Origin: an uncultured Collinsella sp.
GTDB lineage: Bacteria; Actinomycetota; Coriobacteriia; Coriobacteriales; Coriobacteriaceae
Length of the DNA stretch: 58,843 nucleotides
Direction of reading: 5' to 3'
NCBI GenBank assembly: GCA_934650095.1
Contig: CAKUFT010000007.1
Span: 1-58,843, forward strand
The stretch's first letter is position 1. Each line of letters opens with the position of its first letter. Of this stretch, positions 14,407 through 22,224 are shown piece by piece. The notes below the pieces were generated by a model, which was not told the DNA's origin, did not search any database, and worked only from the letters and a program-made list of their open reading frames with translations. The position numbers and the translations under genes were made by a program.

Positions 14407-14467
14407 AATCTCGATCTGTAACAGTAAGCCCGCTTTCGGAGCTCTAGATGTTACAGATTGAGACAAA
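14407..14467. repeat. TCTCGATCTGTAAC hairpin, copy 2
   Basis: Arms 14409-14422 and 14450-14463 match copy 1 with a 27-base loop of different sequence, except that GCTCTA is kept near its 3' side. Two copies lie 81 bases apart in the same orientation upstream of glmS. Confidence 0.88.
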
Positions 14468-14491
14468 TCGCCGGAACGGGCCGCCGCCCCG

Positions 14492-14538
14492 GCCCAAACC
14501 ACCACAAAGGTGCCTGTCCCCATCGTGGTGGTTTGGGC
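14492..14538. repeat. AACCACCAC palindrome with CCTGTCCC loop, copy 3
   Basis: GCCCAAACCACCAC / GTGGTGGTTTGGGC perfect 14-bp arms; the loop contains TGCCTGTCCCC. Confidence 0.9.
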
Positions 14539-14685
14539 ATGTGTGAATCGAGTGGTATCCAGTTTAAGATACCACTTCTGGTATATCAGCTTGCGGTTGC
14601 GTGAGTACAATACTCGAACGTTATACGTCTCAGCGCCCCCTGTGCGTGGACGTCTTGCAGTCTCGCGAACGAAGGGATTTATCCT

Positions 14686-16533
14686 ATGTGCGGAATCGTC
14701 GGCTATACCGGCTCTGATATTGCAAAGAATATCCTGGTCACAGGCCTTAAGCGTATGGAATACCGCGGTTATGACTCCTCGGGCGTTGCACTCGAGGTGG
14801 GCGAGGGCGCTGCGGCGCACCTCGACGTCATCCGCCGCGTGGGCAAGGTCGCGGGCCTGGAGAGCGAGCTTTCCAACATCGACAGCGACGCTACCTGCGG
14901 CATCGGCCATACCCGTTGGGCCACCCACGGCAAGCCCTCCGTCGTCAACGCCCACCCTCATACCAGCTGTGACGGCCGTATCGCCATCGTCCACAACGGC
15001 ATCATCGAGAACTTCGCCGAGCTGCGCGAGGAGCTGGAGGGCCGCGGTCACCACTTTAAGAGCGAGACCGATACCGAGGTCTTTGCGCATCTGATCGAAG
15101 AGGCCTATGCCGAGACGCACGACCTGATGGCCTCCGTGCGCGAGGCCTGCACCCACGTGGTAGGCGCCTACGGCCTGGCTGCCGTGTCTGCCGATGAGCC
15201 CGGCGTTATCGCCGTGGCCCGCAAGGATTCCCCGATCGTTGTTGGCGTGGGCGAGACCGGTTCCTATGTTGCCTCCGACGTCATCGCGCTCATCGACGCC
15301 ACTCGCGACGTCGTGGTGCTCGAGGACGGTCAGTTTGCCAAGCTTACGCCCGCGGGCGTCGAGTATACCGACGAGGCCGGCAACGTTATCGAGCCCAAGG
15401 TCACCCACATCGACTGGGATCTCGATATGGCCGAAAAGGGCGGCTACCCCGACTTTATGCTCAAGGAGATCCACGAGCAGCCGCGCGTCGTGCGCGACAC
15501 GCTGGTCGGCCGTATGACGCCTGCCGGCGAGCTCGACATCGACGAGCTGGGCCTTTCGCTCGAGGAGCTCAACGATATCGATCGCGTCTACGTGATCGCC
15601 TGCGGCACCAGCTACCATGCTGGACTCATTGCTAAGAATCTCATTGAAGGCTGGGCTCGCATCCCCACCGAGGTTGAGGCGGCCAGCGAGTTCCGCTATC
15701 GCAACCCCATCATCACGCCGACGACGCTCGTCGTTGCCGTGTCCCAGTCGGGCGAGACCGCCGACACCCTCGCCGCCATCCGCGACGCGCGCATCAAGGG
15801 CGCCAAGGTCTTCGGCATCACCAACGTGGTGGGCAGCCCGGTGGCGCGCGAGAGCGACGGCGTCATCTACACCAAGGCCAACAAGGAGATCGCGGTCGCC
15901 TCGACCAAGAGCTTCATCGGCCAGGTCGTGAGCCTGACGCTGCTGGCTCTGCTGCTGGCGCAGGTCAAGTATCGCCTGACCACCAAGCAGGCACGTATGT
16001 TGTTCCGCGAGCTTTCCGATACGGCCGAGCAGATCCAGTGGATTCTGGACACGCAGACCGAGGCCGTGCACGAGGCCGCCCTGCTGTGCAAGGACGCGCA
16101 GTCGGCGCTGTTCGTGGGCCGCGGCATGGGCGCCGCCATCTCCTACGAGGGCGCGCTCAAGCTCAAGGAGGTCAGCTACCTGCACGCCGAGGCATATGCC
16201 GCCGGCGAGATGAAACACGGCCCCATCGCGCTGATCGATCCGGGCTTCCCCGTCATCGCCGTGGCCACCAAGAGTGCCACCTACGACAAGACCGTGTCGA
16301 ACCTTATGGAGTGCAAGGCGCGTGGCGCCAAGGTCATCGTCGTTGCCACCGAGGGTGACGAGGAGATCAACAAGATCGCCGACTGCATCATCCGCGTGCC
16401 GGCCGTCCGCGATGTGTTCAGCCCCATCACGGCGAGCGTCCCGCTGCAGCTGCTCGCCCGCGAGGTCGCCATCCTGCGCGGATGCGACGTCGACCAGCCT
16501 CGTAACCTGGCGAAAAGCGTTACGGTTGAATAG
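14686..16533 (+). CDS. glmS: glutamine-fructose-6-phosphate aminotransferase (isomerizing)
   Basis: A 615-residue GlmS that makes glucosamine-6-phosphate from fructose-6-phosphate and glutamine, the first step towards UDP-GlcNAc and peptidoglycan. C2 of MCGIVGYTG is the glutaminase nucleophile; GHTRWATHG and HNGIIEN belong to the class II amidotransferase domain. Two SIS domains follow (ACGTSYHAG, SQSGETADT, GRGMGAAISYEGALKLKEVSY), ending in the expected DQPRNLAKSVTVE. Length is normal. I see no glmS ribozyme in the 150 bases upstream; that space carries palindromic repeats instead. Downstream there is a post-stop palindrome and a terminator 200 bases on. Confidence 0.97.
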   Translation: MCGIVGYTGSDIAKNILVTGLKRMEYRGYDSSGVALEVGEGAAAHLDVIRRVGKVAGLESELSNIDSDATCGIGHTRWATHGKPSVVNAHPHTSCDGRIAIVHNGIIENFAELREELEGRGHHFKSETDTEVFAHLIEEAYAETHDLMASVREACTHVVGAYGLAAVSADEPGVIAVARKDSPIVVGVGETGSYVASDVIALIDATRDVVVLEDGQFAKLTPAGVEYTDEAGNVIEPKVTHIDWDLDMAEKGGYPDFMLKEIHEQPRVVRDTLVGRMTPAGELDIDELGLSLEELNDIDRVYVIACGTSYHAGLIAKNLIEGWARIPTEVEAASEFRYRNPIITPTTLVVAVSQSGETADTLAAIRDARIKGAKVFGITNVVGSPVARESDGVIYTKANKEIAVASTKSFIGQVVSLTLLALLLAQVKYRLTTKQARMLFRELSDTAEQIQWILDTQTEAVHEAALLCKDAQSALFVGRGMGAAISYEGALKLKEVSYLHAEAYAAGEMKHGPIALIDPGFPVIAVATKSATYDKTVSNLMECKARGAKVIVVATEGDEEINKIADCIIRVPAVRDVFSPITASVPLQLLAREVAILRGCDVDQPRNLAKSVTVE

Positions 16534-16539
16534 TTCGTT

Positions 16540-16612
16540 CCGTCGTTCTAACGAACGACGGCCTTGCTGACGCTGCGCGGGCTGCATTCACGCCAATCTG
16601 ACGTTCAATTTC
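16540..16612 (+). repeat. post-stop GTTC-TAAC-GAAC palindrome and repeat tail
   Basis: CCGTCGTTC-TAAC-GAACGACGG (9-bp arms, 16540-16561) starts 7 bases after the glmS stop, exactly as at 5695 after the permease. The tail GACGCTGCGCGGGCTGC...CGCCAATCTGACGTTCAA parallels 5721-5762. The next 110 bases contain a further hairpin GAGGGCGC / GCGCCCTC and nothing coding. Confidence 0.82.
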
Positions 16613-16729
16613 GAGGGCGCGACCAAGAGGTCAGCGCCCTCTCATTTCACGCCACCTTGGCGCAAATGCAGCTCGCTCGCTGTTGGTGACTGGCATCGAG
16701 TTTTCCTCTGCTGGCACGTTCTAACGACC

Positions 16730-16767
16730 AAGGCCCGGCTCCGCATCAGACGGAGCCGGGCCTTTTT
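16730..16767 (+). terminator. intrinsic terminator downstream of glmS
   Basis: AAGGCCCGGCTCCG / CGGAGCCGGGCCTT stem with TTTTT, about 200 bases after the glmS stop. Confidence 0.88.
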
Positions 16768-16775
16768 GTACGGAG

Positions 16776-16814
16776 AAACCACCACAAAGGTGCCTGTCCC
16801 CTTTGTGGTGGTTT
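16776..16814. repeat. AACCACCAC palindrome with CCTGTCCC loop, copy 4
   Basis: AAACCACCACAAAGG / CCTTTGTGGTGGTTT perfect 15-bp arms around TGCCTGTCC. First 29 bases equal those of the copy at 14496. It abuts the 3' end of the GntR gene. Confidence 0.92.
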
Positions 16815-16821
16815 TGGCAGG

Positions 16822-17523
16822 TTAGCGGAGCTTGCTGGTTTCGAAGTACTCGGGGAACTGGTCCAGAACTTCGGTTTGGTTGCGGAACATCATGTGCAGG
16901 TGCTTGCTCACCAAAAAGCTCGCCTCGATGGGGTCGCGACCGGCGATGGCGCGGCGGATCTTCTTGTGCTCGTTCACGATGTCCTGATTGTCCAGAACCT
17001 GCGTGGCGGCGCGCAGCCAGCGGAAGCGCTCCAGGTCGGCGTTGGTTGCCTCGAGCCAAGACCACACGGTGCTGCGGCATGCGATGCTAAAAATCATGTG
17101 ATGCATGAGGTTGTCGCTCAAAAAGAAGCCGATGCGATCCTCTTCGGCCATGGCCTTTTCCTGCAGCGCGATGGCGCGGTCGAGCTGCTCGATGCCCGCC
17201 GACGTGGCGCGGGCGCAGCACTCCACAATTACCTGTTTTTCCAGGTGCTCGCGAATGTAGCAGGCGCTTTCGGCAAGGGTGAGGTTGATGGGCGAGACAT
17301 AGGTGCCGCTCTGGGGCACGGTACGCACCAAGCCTTCCTGTGCCAGGCGCACCAAGGCCTCGCGCACGGGCGTGCGCCCCATGTCCAGGTCGTCACAAAG
17401 TTGCTTGACGCCTAGCTTTTCGCCCGGCTTGTAGTCCAGGTAGACGATTTTGCGTCGAATGGTGTGGTAGGACTGGTCTTGTAGGCTTGTTTCTTGCTCG
17501 CCGACGTGCATCGATTCTTCCAT
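16822..17523 (-). CDS. GntR-family (FCD) transcriptional regulator
   Basis: A 233-residue regulator. The N-terminal winged HTH contains YHTIRRKIVYLDYKPGEKLGVKQLCDDLDMGRTPVREAL and the wing RTVPQSGTYV; the C-terminal helical FCD domain has the ligand histidine region LMHHMIF and a late HKKIRRAI. FCD regulators respond to small organic acids. It is divergent from the YeiH-type transporter gene, with 193 bases between them, so that gene is the most likely target. I choose ATG 17523, which follows GAGGCACT; an ATG ten codons upstream lacks a ribosome site. Confidence 0.9.
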   Translation of the reverse strand: MEESMHVGEQETSLQDQSYHTIRRKIVYLDYKPGEKLGVKQLCDDLDMGRTPVREALVRLAQEGLVRTVPQSGTYVSPINLTLAESACYIREHLEKQVIVECCARATSAGIEQLDRAIALQEKAMAEEDRIGFFLSDNLMHHMIFSIACRSTVWSWLEATNADLERFRWLRAATQVLDNQDIVNEHKKIRRAIAGRDPIEASFLVSKHLHMMFRNQTEVLDQFPEYFETSKLR

Positions 17524-17716
17524 AGTGCCTCGCAACCGTTCTATCAAACTCATATGTCAGTTGTTTATTATGCCGCGAATCAGCTCTCCGCGGTGAGTAA
17601 TTCGACTGTCGCCCGAGAACTATTGCGGCATCTTAGTCTTTGTTTGCGCGAGACTGTGCTCGATGTTGCCGTATCATAAGCCGTCGCAAACGTGAAATAG
17701 AAAGAAGGAATCCCAT

Positions 17717-18751
17717 ATGCAACTGGCAAATATCGTACGCGAGCGCTGGAAAGGCGTCCTGTTCTGCCTGGTCATCGCCGTCCCCGCAACGTTGCTCGGC
17801 AAACGGGTTGAGGTGGTCGGCGGGCCGGTATTTGCCATCCTCATCGGCATGGTTCTGGCGCTTGCCTTCCCCAAGGATCGTCGCGAACCGCTCGCTGCCG
17901 GCGTCACCTATACATCCAAAAAGATCCTGCAGTATGCGGTTATCCTGCTTGGCTTTGGCATGAACCTCGCACAGATTCTGTCCAAGGGCGCCCAGTCGCT
18001 GCCGATTATCGTGGCGACGATCTCGACCTCGCTCGTCATCGCTTTTGTGCTCTGCCGCGTCATGAAGGTTCCGAGCAAGATTGCGACGCTCGTGGGCGTG
18101 GGTTCGTCGATTTGCGGCGGTTCCGCCATTGCCGCGACCGCGCCCGTCATCGATGCCGACGATCGCGAGATTGCCCAGGCCATTTCGGTCATCTTCCTGT
18201 TTAACGTTATCGCGGCGCTCGTGTTTCCGACGCTCGGCGGCATGCTCGGGCTGACCAACGAGGGCTTTGGTCTGTTTGCCGGCACCGCCATTAACGACAC
18301 CTCGTCCGTAACGGCTGCGGCGAGCGCTTGGGACAGCATGCATCCCGGCGCCAATGTGCTTGAGAGCGCCACGGTGGTTAAGCTCACCAGGACGCTGGCC
18401 ATCATTCCCATCACGCTGGCGCTTGCTTGCTGGCAGATGCGTCTGGCGCGCAAGGCCGGCGGCGACGCCAAAAATACTTTCTCGTTTAAGCGCGCGTTCC
18501 CCATGTTCGTGCTGTTCTTTGTGCTGGCGAGCGTGGTCACCACGGTGTTTCAGCTTCCCGTGTCCATCACGGCGCCCATCAAGGAGCTGTCGAAGTTCTT
18601 TATCGTGATGGCCATGGCGGCTATTGGCTTTAATACCGATATCGTCGAGCTGGTCAAAAAGGGTGGAAAACCCATTGCGTTGGGCTTTTGCTGCTGGATT
18701 GGCGTTGCGTGCATGAGCTTGGGAATGCAGCACGTGCTGGGAATCTGGTAG
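17717..18751 (+). CDS. YeiH/UPF0324-family membrane transporter (putative sulfate/sulfonate exporter)
   Basis: A 344-residue integral membrane protein with about nine to ten hydrophobic segments, starting LFCLVIAVPATLL and VVGGPVFAILIGMVLAL. The sequence KILQYAVILLGFGMNL and VGVGSSICGGSAIAATAPV are characteristic of the family. Family members are annotated as sulfate or taurine-related exporters on thin evidence, so the substrate is open. AAGGAA precedes the ATG. A GntR-type regulator is divergently encoded. A strong hairpin follows the gene. Confidence 0.85.
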   Translation: MQLANIVRERWKGVLFCLVIAVPATLLGKRVEVVGGPVFAILIGMVLALAFPKDRREPLAAGVTYTSKKILQYAVILLGFGMNLAQILSKGAQSLPIIVATISTSLVIAFVLCRVMKVPSKIATLVGVGSSICGGSAIAATAPVIDADDREIAQAISVIFLFNVIAALVFPTLGGMLGLTNEGFGLFAGTAINDTSSVTAAASAWDSMHPGANVLESATVVKLTRTLAIIPITLALACWQMRLARKAGGDAKNTFSFKRAFPMFVLFFVLASVVTTVFQLPVSITAPIKELSKFFIVMAMAAIGFNTDIVELVKKGGKPIALGFCCWIGVACMSLGMQHVLGIW

Positions 18752-18804
18752 GCAAGGCAGCCGATATGCGTGCTGCGTGCTGGCTGCCGCACGCCTGAGG
18801 TGGA

Positions 18805-18869
18805 GCGATAGGAGCTCTTGCGGGTATGGCTTGTCCGCAGGTTTATAAGTCCCGAAGAGCTCTTATCGC
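18805..18869 (+). terminator. hairpin GCGATAGGAGCTCTT / AAGAGCTCTTATCGC downstream of the YeiH-type gene
   Basis: Arms of 15 bp with one G-T pair enclose 35 bases and contain SacI-like GAGCTC in both arms; a second hairpin GCCCCGC / GCGGGGC follows at once (18867-18893). No T-run, so it could be a repeat element or a leader structure rather than a classical terminator. Confidence 0.5.
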
Positions 18870-19017
18870 CCCGCCAGGATGGCGATGCGGGGCAACACCT
18901 ATACTCGCAGGACGGCGCCTTCTGCCCTATAGTGTTTGGTGAGCAATATCGTTCAATTTTGAAACACTCGACAGCGGGGGCGGCGGGCATGGCGCCGCGC
19001 TAAGGATGGGGTGGAAC

Positions 19018-20235
19018 ATGGATAGCGACGCTAAGCTGCAGATTATGATCGAGGCCCTGGCGGCTGCCGGGGCCTCGGCGTTGGCGATCAACGAGCGTGG
19101 CGGCATTGCAATCTCGACCATAGACGACCCCGCGCTCGAGCGGGATATGGCTGCGTTTGTTGCCGAGCGCCTCGACCGGGTGGGCGATGGCGCGCGTCTG
19201 GTGATGGGGCACGGGGGCGCGCGTCTGAGCCTGGCGGTGCATCCGGTTTCTACGGAGCACGAGGCTCTTTGGGTTATCGTGGCGCGCGAGGTGCGCGGCG
19301 CCGTTGCGCATGCGGGCATCGAGTGGCTGAACGCCGACGAGGTCGAGGCTCGCTATGAATCGAGCGCGTACGGCATCGTCGAGGGCGCCGCCTCGGTGGC
19401 CGCGCCCGTCGCCGAGAGTTACGCACGCGGCGTGCCCCTTATGCTCGAGGGCGAGCTGGGCGCGGGCCAGGTCGAGATTGCCAAGCGCCTCTACCTGGAC
19501 GGTCCGTTTGCTGATCAACCCTTTGTGTCCGTGGCGCTCGATGAGCTCACAGATCGTGGTTGGCGTCATATGCTTAAAAGCCCCGAATCGCCGCTGTTCC
19601 AGACGGATCTGACGCTGTGCATGAGCGGCTGGCATGCCGTTGTGCCCCAGCGGCTGCGCGAGCTTGTGTCCACCATGGGCGGCGCGGCGCTTGCTGCGCG
19701 GTGCCACGTGGTACTGACGGCAAATGATATGCCGGGCGGCGGTGAAAGCGATCAGGCGGCCTTTGTGACCGAACGCTTGGCCTGCGCGGTGAGCGTGGCG
19801 CCGGCGATTGCCGAGCAGTGCGGCGCGGCGGAAAAGGTTGCGCGCTATCTGGGGTATTTGGCCGATATGTTTGGAACGGCAGCTCCCGAACTGGCGCCCG
19901 CGGCGGCAAAGGCGCTCGATGCTTACCGCTGGCCGCGCAATTACCTGCAGCTCCGCGAGGTCTCGGAACGACTGTATATATTGGTGGGGGCGGGCACGGT
20001 GGACCGCGCTGTGGCGGAGGAAGTGCTCGCCCAAGAGGACGTGATTAAGACCGCAACCTTTGGCGCCCCGACACTCGAAAGCGACCTGTATATCCTGCGA
20101 CCGCTGGCCGATACCGAGCGAGATATCGCACATCTGGTTGTAGATCATCTCGACGGCAACCGAACCCGTGCGGCGGAGGTGCTGGGCATAAGCCGAACAA
20201 CGCTGTGGCGCTTGCTGAAGGACGATGACCGTTGA
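19018..20235 (+). CDS. degenerate sigma-54-activator-like regulator with Fis-type HTH
   Basis: A 405-residue protein. The C-terminus ERDIAHLVVDHLDGNRTRAAEVLGISRTTLWRLLK is a Fis/NtrC-type helix-turn-helix. Before it, WPRNYLQLREV resembles the WPGNVREL motif of bacterial enhancer-binding proteins, and an AAA+-like region begins around GVPLMLEGELGAGQ. The Walker A there lacks the GK-S/T needed to bind ATP, and I see no GAFTGA loop for sigma-54 contact. It thus looks like a decayed or repurposed activator that binds DNA without remodelling sigma-54. The N-terminal 110 residues may be a PAS-like sensor. ATG 19018 has GGGGTGG upstream; ATG 19006 is an alternative. Confidence 0.72.
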   Translation: MDSDAKLQIMIEALAAAGASALAINERGGIAISTIDDPALERDMAAFVAERLDRVGDGARLVMGHGGARLSLAVHPVSTEHEALWVIVAREVRGAVAHAGIEWLNADEVEARYESSAYGIVEGAASVAAPVAESYARGVPLMLEGELGAGQVEIAKRLYLDGPFADQPFVSVALDELTDRGWRHMLKSPESPLFQTDLTLCMSGWHAVVPQRLRELVSTMGGAALAARCHVVLTANDMPGGGESDQAAFVTERLACAVSVAPAIAEQCGAAEKVARYLGYLADMFGTAAPELAPAAAKALDAYRWPRNYLQLREVSERLYILVGAGTVDRAVAEEVLAQEDVIKTATFGAPTLESDLYILRPLADTERDIAHLVVDHLDGNRTRAAEVLGISRTTLWRLLKDDDR

Positions 20236-20319
20236 GCGAGGCGCCCGTGACCGCGCGCGACGCGTGTGCTACAGTCCAAAGCGTTATTGTTTCGATTTGG
20301 TTACGGCGTGCGGGGGCGT

Positions 20320-20895
20320 ATGGCTGAGACTACAAAACCGAGCCGCAGAAGGCGGAGTGCCGCGCCGGTCAACCGACGCACAACATCGGTGACGTGGGGC
20401 AAACACGCCTCGGGGTTTGATGGCTCGTTCAAGCGCACTAAATACGGCTATCCTTCGGCAAGCGCCCGCTTGGCCATGCAGGCAGAGTCCTCGTTGTGGG
20501 GCCGCAAACGCGTGGTGGGCTCAAAGCTCAAGCACGACGGAACGCTCGGTTACATCAGCCGCGGGGCGGCTCGTCGCAGCGGACTCAATCCGGCTGGTTG
20601 GCATCGTTATGTTCCGATCGCGGTCGTCGTTGCAGTGATCGTCATCGCGCTCGCAGCGCTTGGCTACGCCGGCGGTGGCGCCAACTTGGACGCAGTGTTT
20701 AAATCGCCCGAGCTCGCGCATGTAGGTACAGAAGTTGTCGAGGGCGCACAGACCCAGACGGGCGTCGCGCCCCAGCGCGGTATCGTTGCGGCAGCCTCCA
20801 CCATCGCCGACGCTCAAAAGGACGACGGCGAACAGGGCGACGGCGCCGAAACGCCCCACACGAACGAAACGACGACAACTCCATCGGCAAGATAA
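20320..20895 (+). CDS. uncharacterized single-pass membrane protein
   Basis: A 191-residue protein that I do not recognise. The first 95 residues are rich in Arg, Lys and Ser (RRRRSAAPVNRR near the start) and would face the cytoplasm; residues about 98-116 (VPIAVVVAVIVIALAALGY) form one membrane helix; the outer 75 residues are Asp/Glu/Thr-rich and probably disordered. ATG 20320 follows GCGGGGGC; the frame extends 18 codons upstream without a ribosome site. It lies 84 bases downstream of the degenerate activator gene and may be cotranscribed. The stop is followed by a shared palindrome. Confidence 0.65.
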   Translation: MAETTKPSRRRRSAAPVNRRTTSVTWGKHASGFDGSFKRTKYGYPSASARLAMQAESSLWGRKRVVGSKLKHDGTLGYISRGAARRSGLNPAGWHRYVPIAVVVAVIVIALAALGYAGGGANLDAVFKSPELAHVGTEVVEGAQTQTGVAPQRGIVAAASTIADAQKDDGEQGDGAETPHTNETTTTPSAR

Positions 20896-20908
20896 GTTGC
20901 GAGCGGGT

Positions 20909-20930
20909 CCGCCGTTCGTTAGAACGGCGG
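20909..20930. repeat. post-stop palindrome between convergent genes
   Basis: CCGCCGTTC-GTTA-GAACGGCGG, the same element as at 5695 and 16540 but in the other orientation: it lies 7 bases beyond the stop of the minus-strand nitroreductase gene. Confidence 0.85.
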
Positions 20931-20936
20931 AACTAA

Positions 20937-21458
20937 TTACTTTACGCACACCACGTTGTCGCGGCGGGGTTTGGGCTCGGGTAGCGTGTCCTCGGCATAG
21001 CCCAGAATGCAGTTGCCGACACCGCGCAGGCTGCCGTCGGCGGGCAGGCCCCAGCTGGCCAGCAGCTCCAGGCCCTCGGGCGAGTCAAAGACCTCATGCG
21101 CGCGGTGAATCCAGCACGAATCGACACCCAGTGCATAGGCGGCGTTGAGCAAGTTGCCCATGGCGAGCGAGCCGTCTTCCAGATGCGTGGGCACGCTGCG
21201 GTCGACCAGCACCACCACAACGGTCTTGGCGCCATAGAAGGGGTCGCTGTTGCTGCCCATGACCTGGGCGTTGAGCTGTGAGAGACGTTCGACGGTCGCG
21301 GGGTCGGTGACGGCGACAAACGTCACCGGCTGGCGGCCCATGCCGCTCGGTGCATATTGGCCGGCTTCGATAATACGTGCAAGCTTTTCGGCCTCGACAG
21401 GGCGGTCGCTGTATTTGCGGCAGCTGCGGCGGTGGATGAGCGCTTCGATAGTCTCCAT
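20937..21458 (-). CDS. nitroreductase-family FMN enzyme
   Basis: A 173-residue nitroreductase. ALIHRRSCRKYSDRPV at the start is the family's FMN-binding R-R-S-xRxF/Y motif, and QYAPSGMGRQPVTFVAV follows as expected. The middle ALGVDSCWIHR and the end NCILGYAED are also typical. It would use NAD(P)H and FMN to reduce nitro groups, quinones or flavin. ATG 21458 is chosen because AAGGAGA lies just upstream; a 32-codon upstream extension is not supported. The gene converges on the small membrane-protein gene. Confidence 0.92.
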   Translation of the reverse strand: METIEALIHRRSCRKYSDRPVEAEKLARIIEAGQYAPSGMGRQPVTFVAVTDPATVERLSQLNAQVMGSNSDPFYGAKTVVVVLVDRSVPTHLEDGSLAMGNLLNAAYALGVDSCWIHRAHEVFDSPEGLELLASWGLPADGSLRGVGNCILGYAEDTLPEPKPRRDNVVCVK

Positions 21459-21752
21459 GGTGTCTCCTTGTAGTGGCGTTGCAGATGCCCCGTTCATACC
21501 CGTCGGGCTCAAACGATAGACGGTCAATTGCCCGGCCAAAAGGATAGATTCCAATTGGGAAAGTAGGTTTGCATAAAAATACCTTCAGAATGTGACAAAC
21601 AAATGAGATGGTTAAACGTTTTATCCCGTCTACCCTGCGGTTTTTTACCACTTGCCTAAATGACGAACGCATAACCTCTGATAAAGGTTTTACTAAAGGA
21701 GTGCCAACGTTTATCAATGCGCCGTGGTGGCGCCGGGCCAGGAGGTAACATC

Positions 21753-22043
21753 ATGTTCCAGGCTGGAGATGTCGTCGAGACCGACTTCGAAGGATTTCTG
21801 AAGCTGCTGCGTTCCAAGACGCGCGCTTTTGTGACGATTGACGATCACGAGTACTACATCACGCACACCGATGGCTATTGGCGTGTTCAGGATTGCGAGG
21901 CCCTCAACGACAAGGGCCACTTTACTGACTGCTCCGAGCTGGTCAACACGGTCTGCGAGGTCGTCGAGCTGCCGTGGATTGCCGGCAAGAGCCTGCATGA
22001 CAGCTTCTCGGGCGCTACGGTCTATGAGGCCGTCGCCGCTTAA
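21753..22043 (+). CDS. small protein of unknown function (96 aa)
   Basis: A 96-residue acidic soluble protein, preceded by a perfect AGGAGG and followed by a strong terminator, so it is a real monocistronic gene. Sequence such as FVTIDDHEYYITHTDGYWRVQDCEAL suggests a compact beta-rich fold. I do not recognise a family and see no membrane segment or metal motif. Confidence 0.75.
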   Translation: MFQAGDVVETDFEGFLKLLRSKTRAFVTIDDHEYYITHTDGYWRVQDCEALNDKGHFTDCSELVNTVCEVVELPWIAGKSLHDSFSGATVYEAVAA

Positions 22044-22070
22044 CGGGCAATAAAACCCGATTTTCACGTG

Positions 22071-22105
22071 ACCGCTGGCGCTGCCCCCGCGCCGGCGGTC
22101 TTTTT
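22071..22105 (+). terminator. intrinsic terminator
   Basis: ACCGCTGGCGC / GCGCCGGCGGT stem followed by CTTTTT. Confidence 0.9.
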
Positions 22106-22148
22106 CTGCCGATAGGCCATAAAAGTGCAAGCATTTGCGTAGAGCCTG

Positions 22149-22210
22149 TTGACGATAGTCAAAACTCGGACTAATCTAGAGATACACAATTGGTCAAAAA
22201 TCGGACAATC
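22149..22210 (+). promoter_or_regulatory. promoter of the marR-ABC operon with two direct-repeat operator candidates
   Basis: TTGACG (22149-22154) and TAATCT (22172-22177) are 17 bases apart, a near-consensus sigma-70 type promoter. TCAAAACTCGGACTAATC (22159-22176) overlaps the spacer and -10 box, and TCAAAAATCGGACAATC recurs at 22194-22210, 35 bases on. This arrangement suits autoregulation by the MarR protein encoded next. Confidence 0.65.
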
Positions 22211-22224
22211 GAATGGTGGGATAG

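Noticed and set aside
14540..14685. Possible glmS ribozyme upstream of glmS
   Set aside because: I cannot find the conserved ribozyme core in the 145 bases before the start; the stretch before it is repeat elements.
14371..16587. 738-codon minus-strand frame opposite glmS
   Set aside because: Mirror of glmS codon bias; runs through intergenic hairpins at its end.
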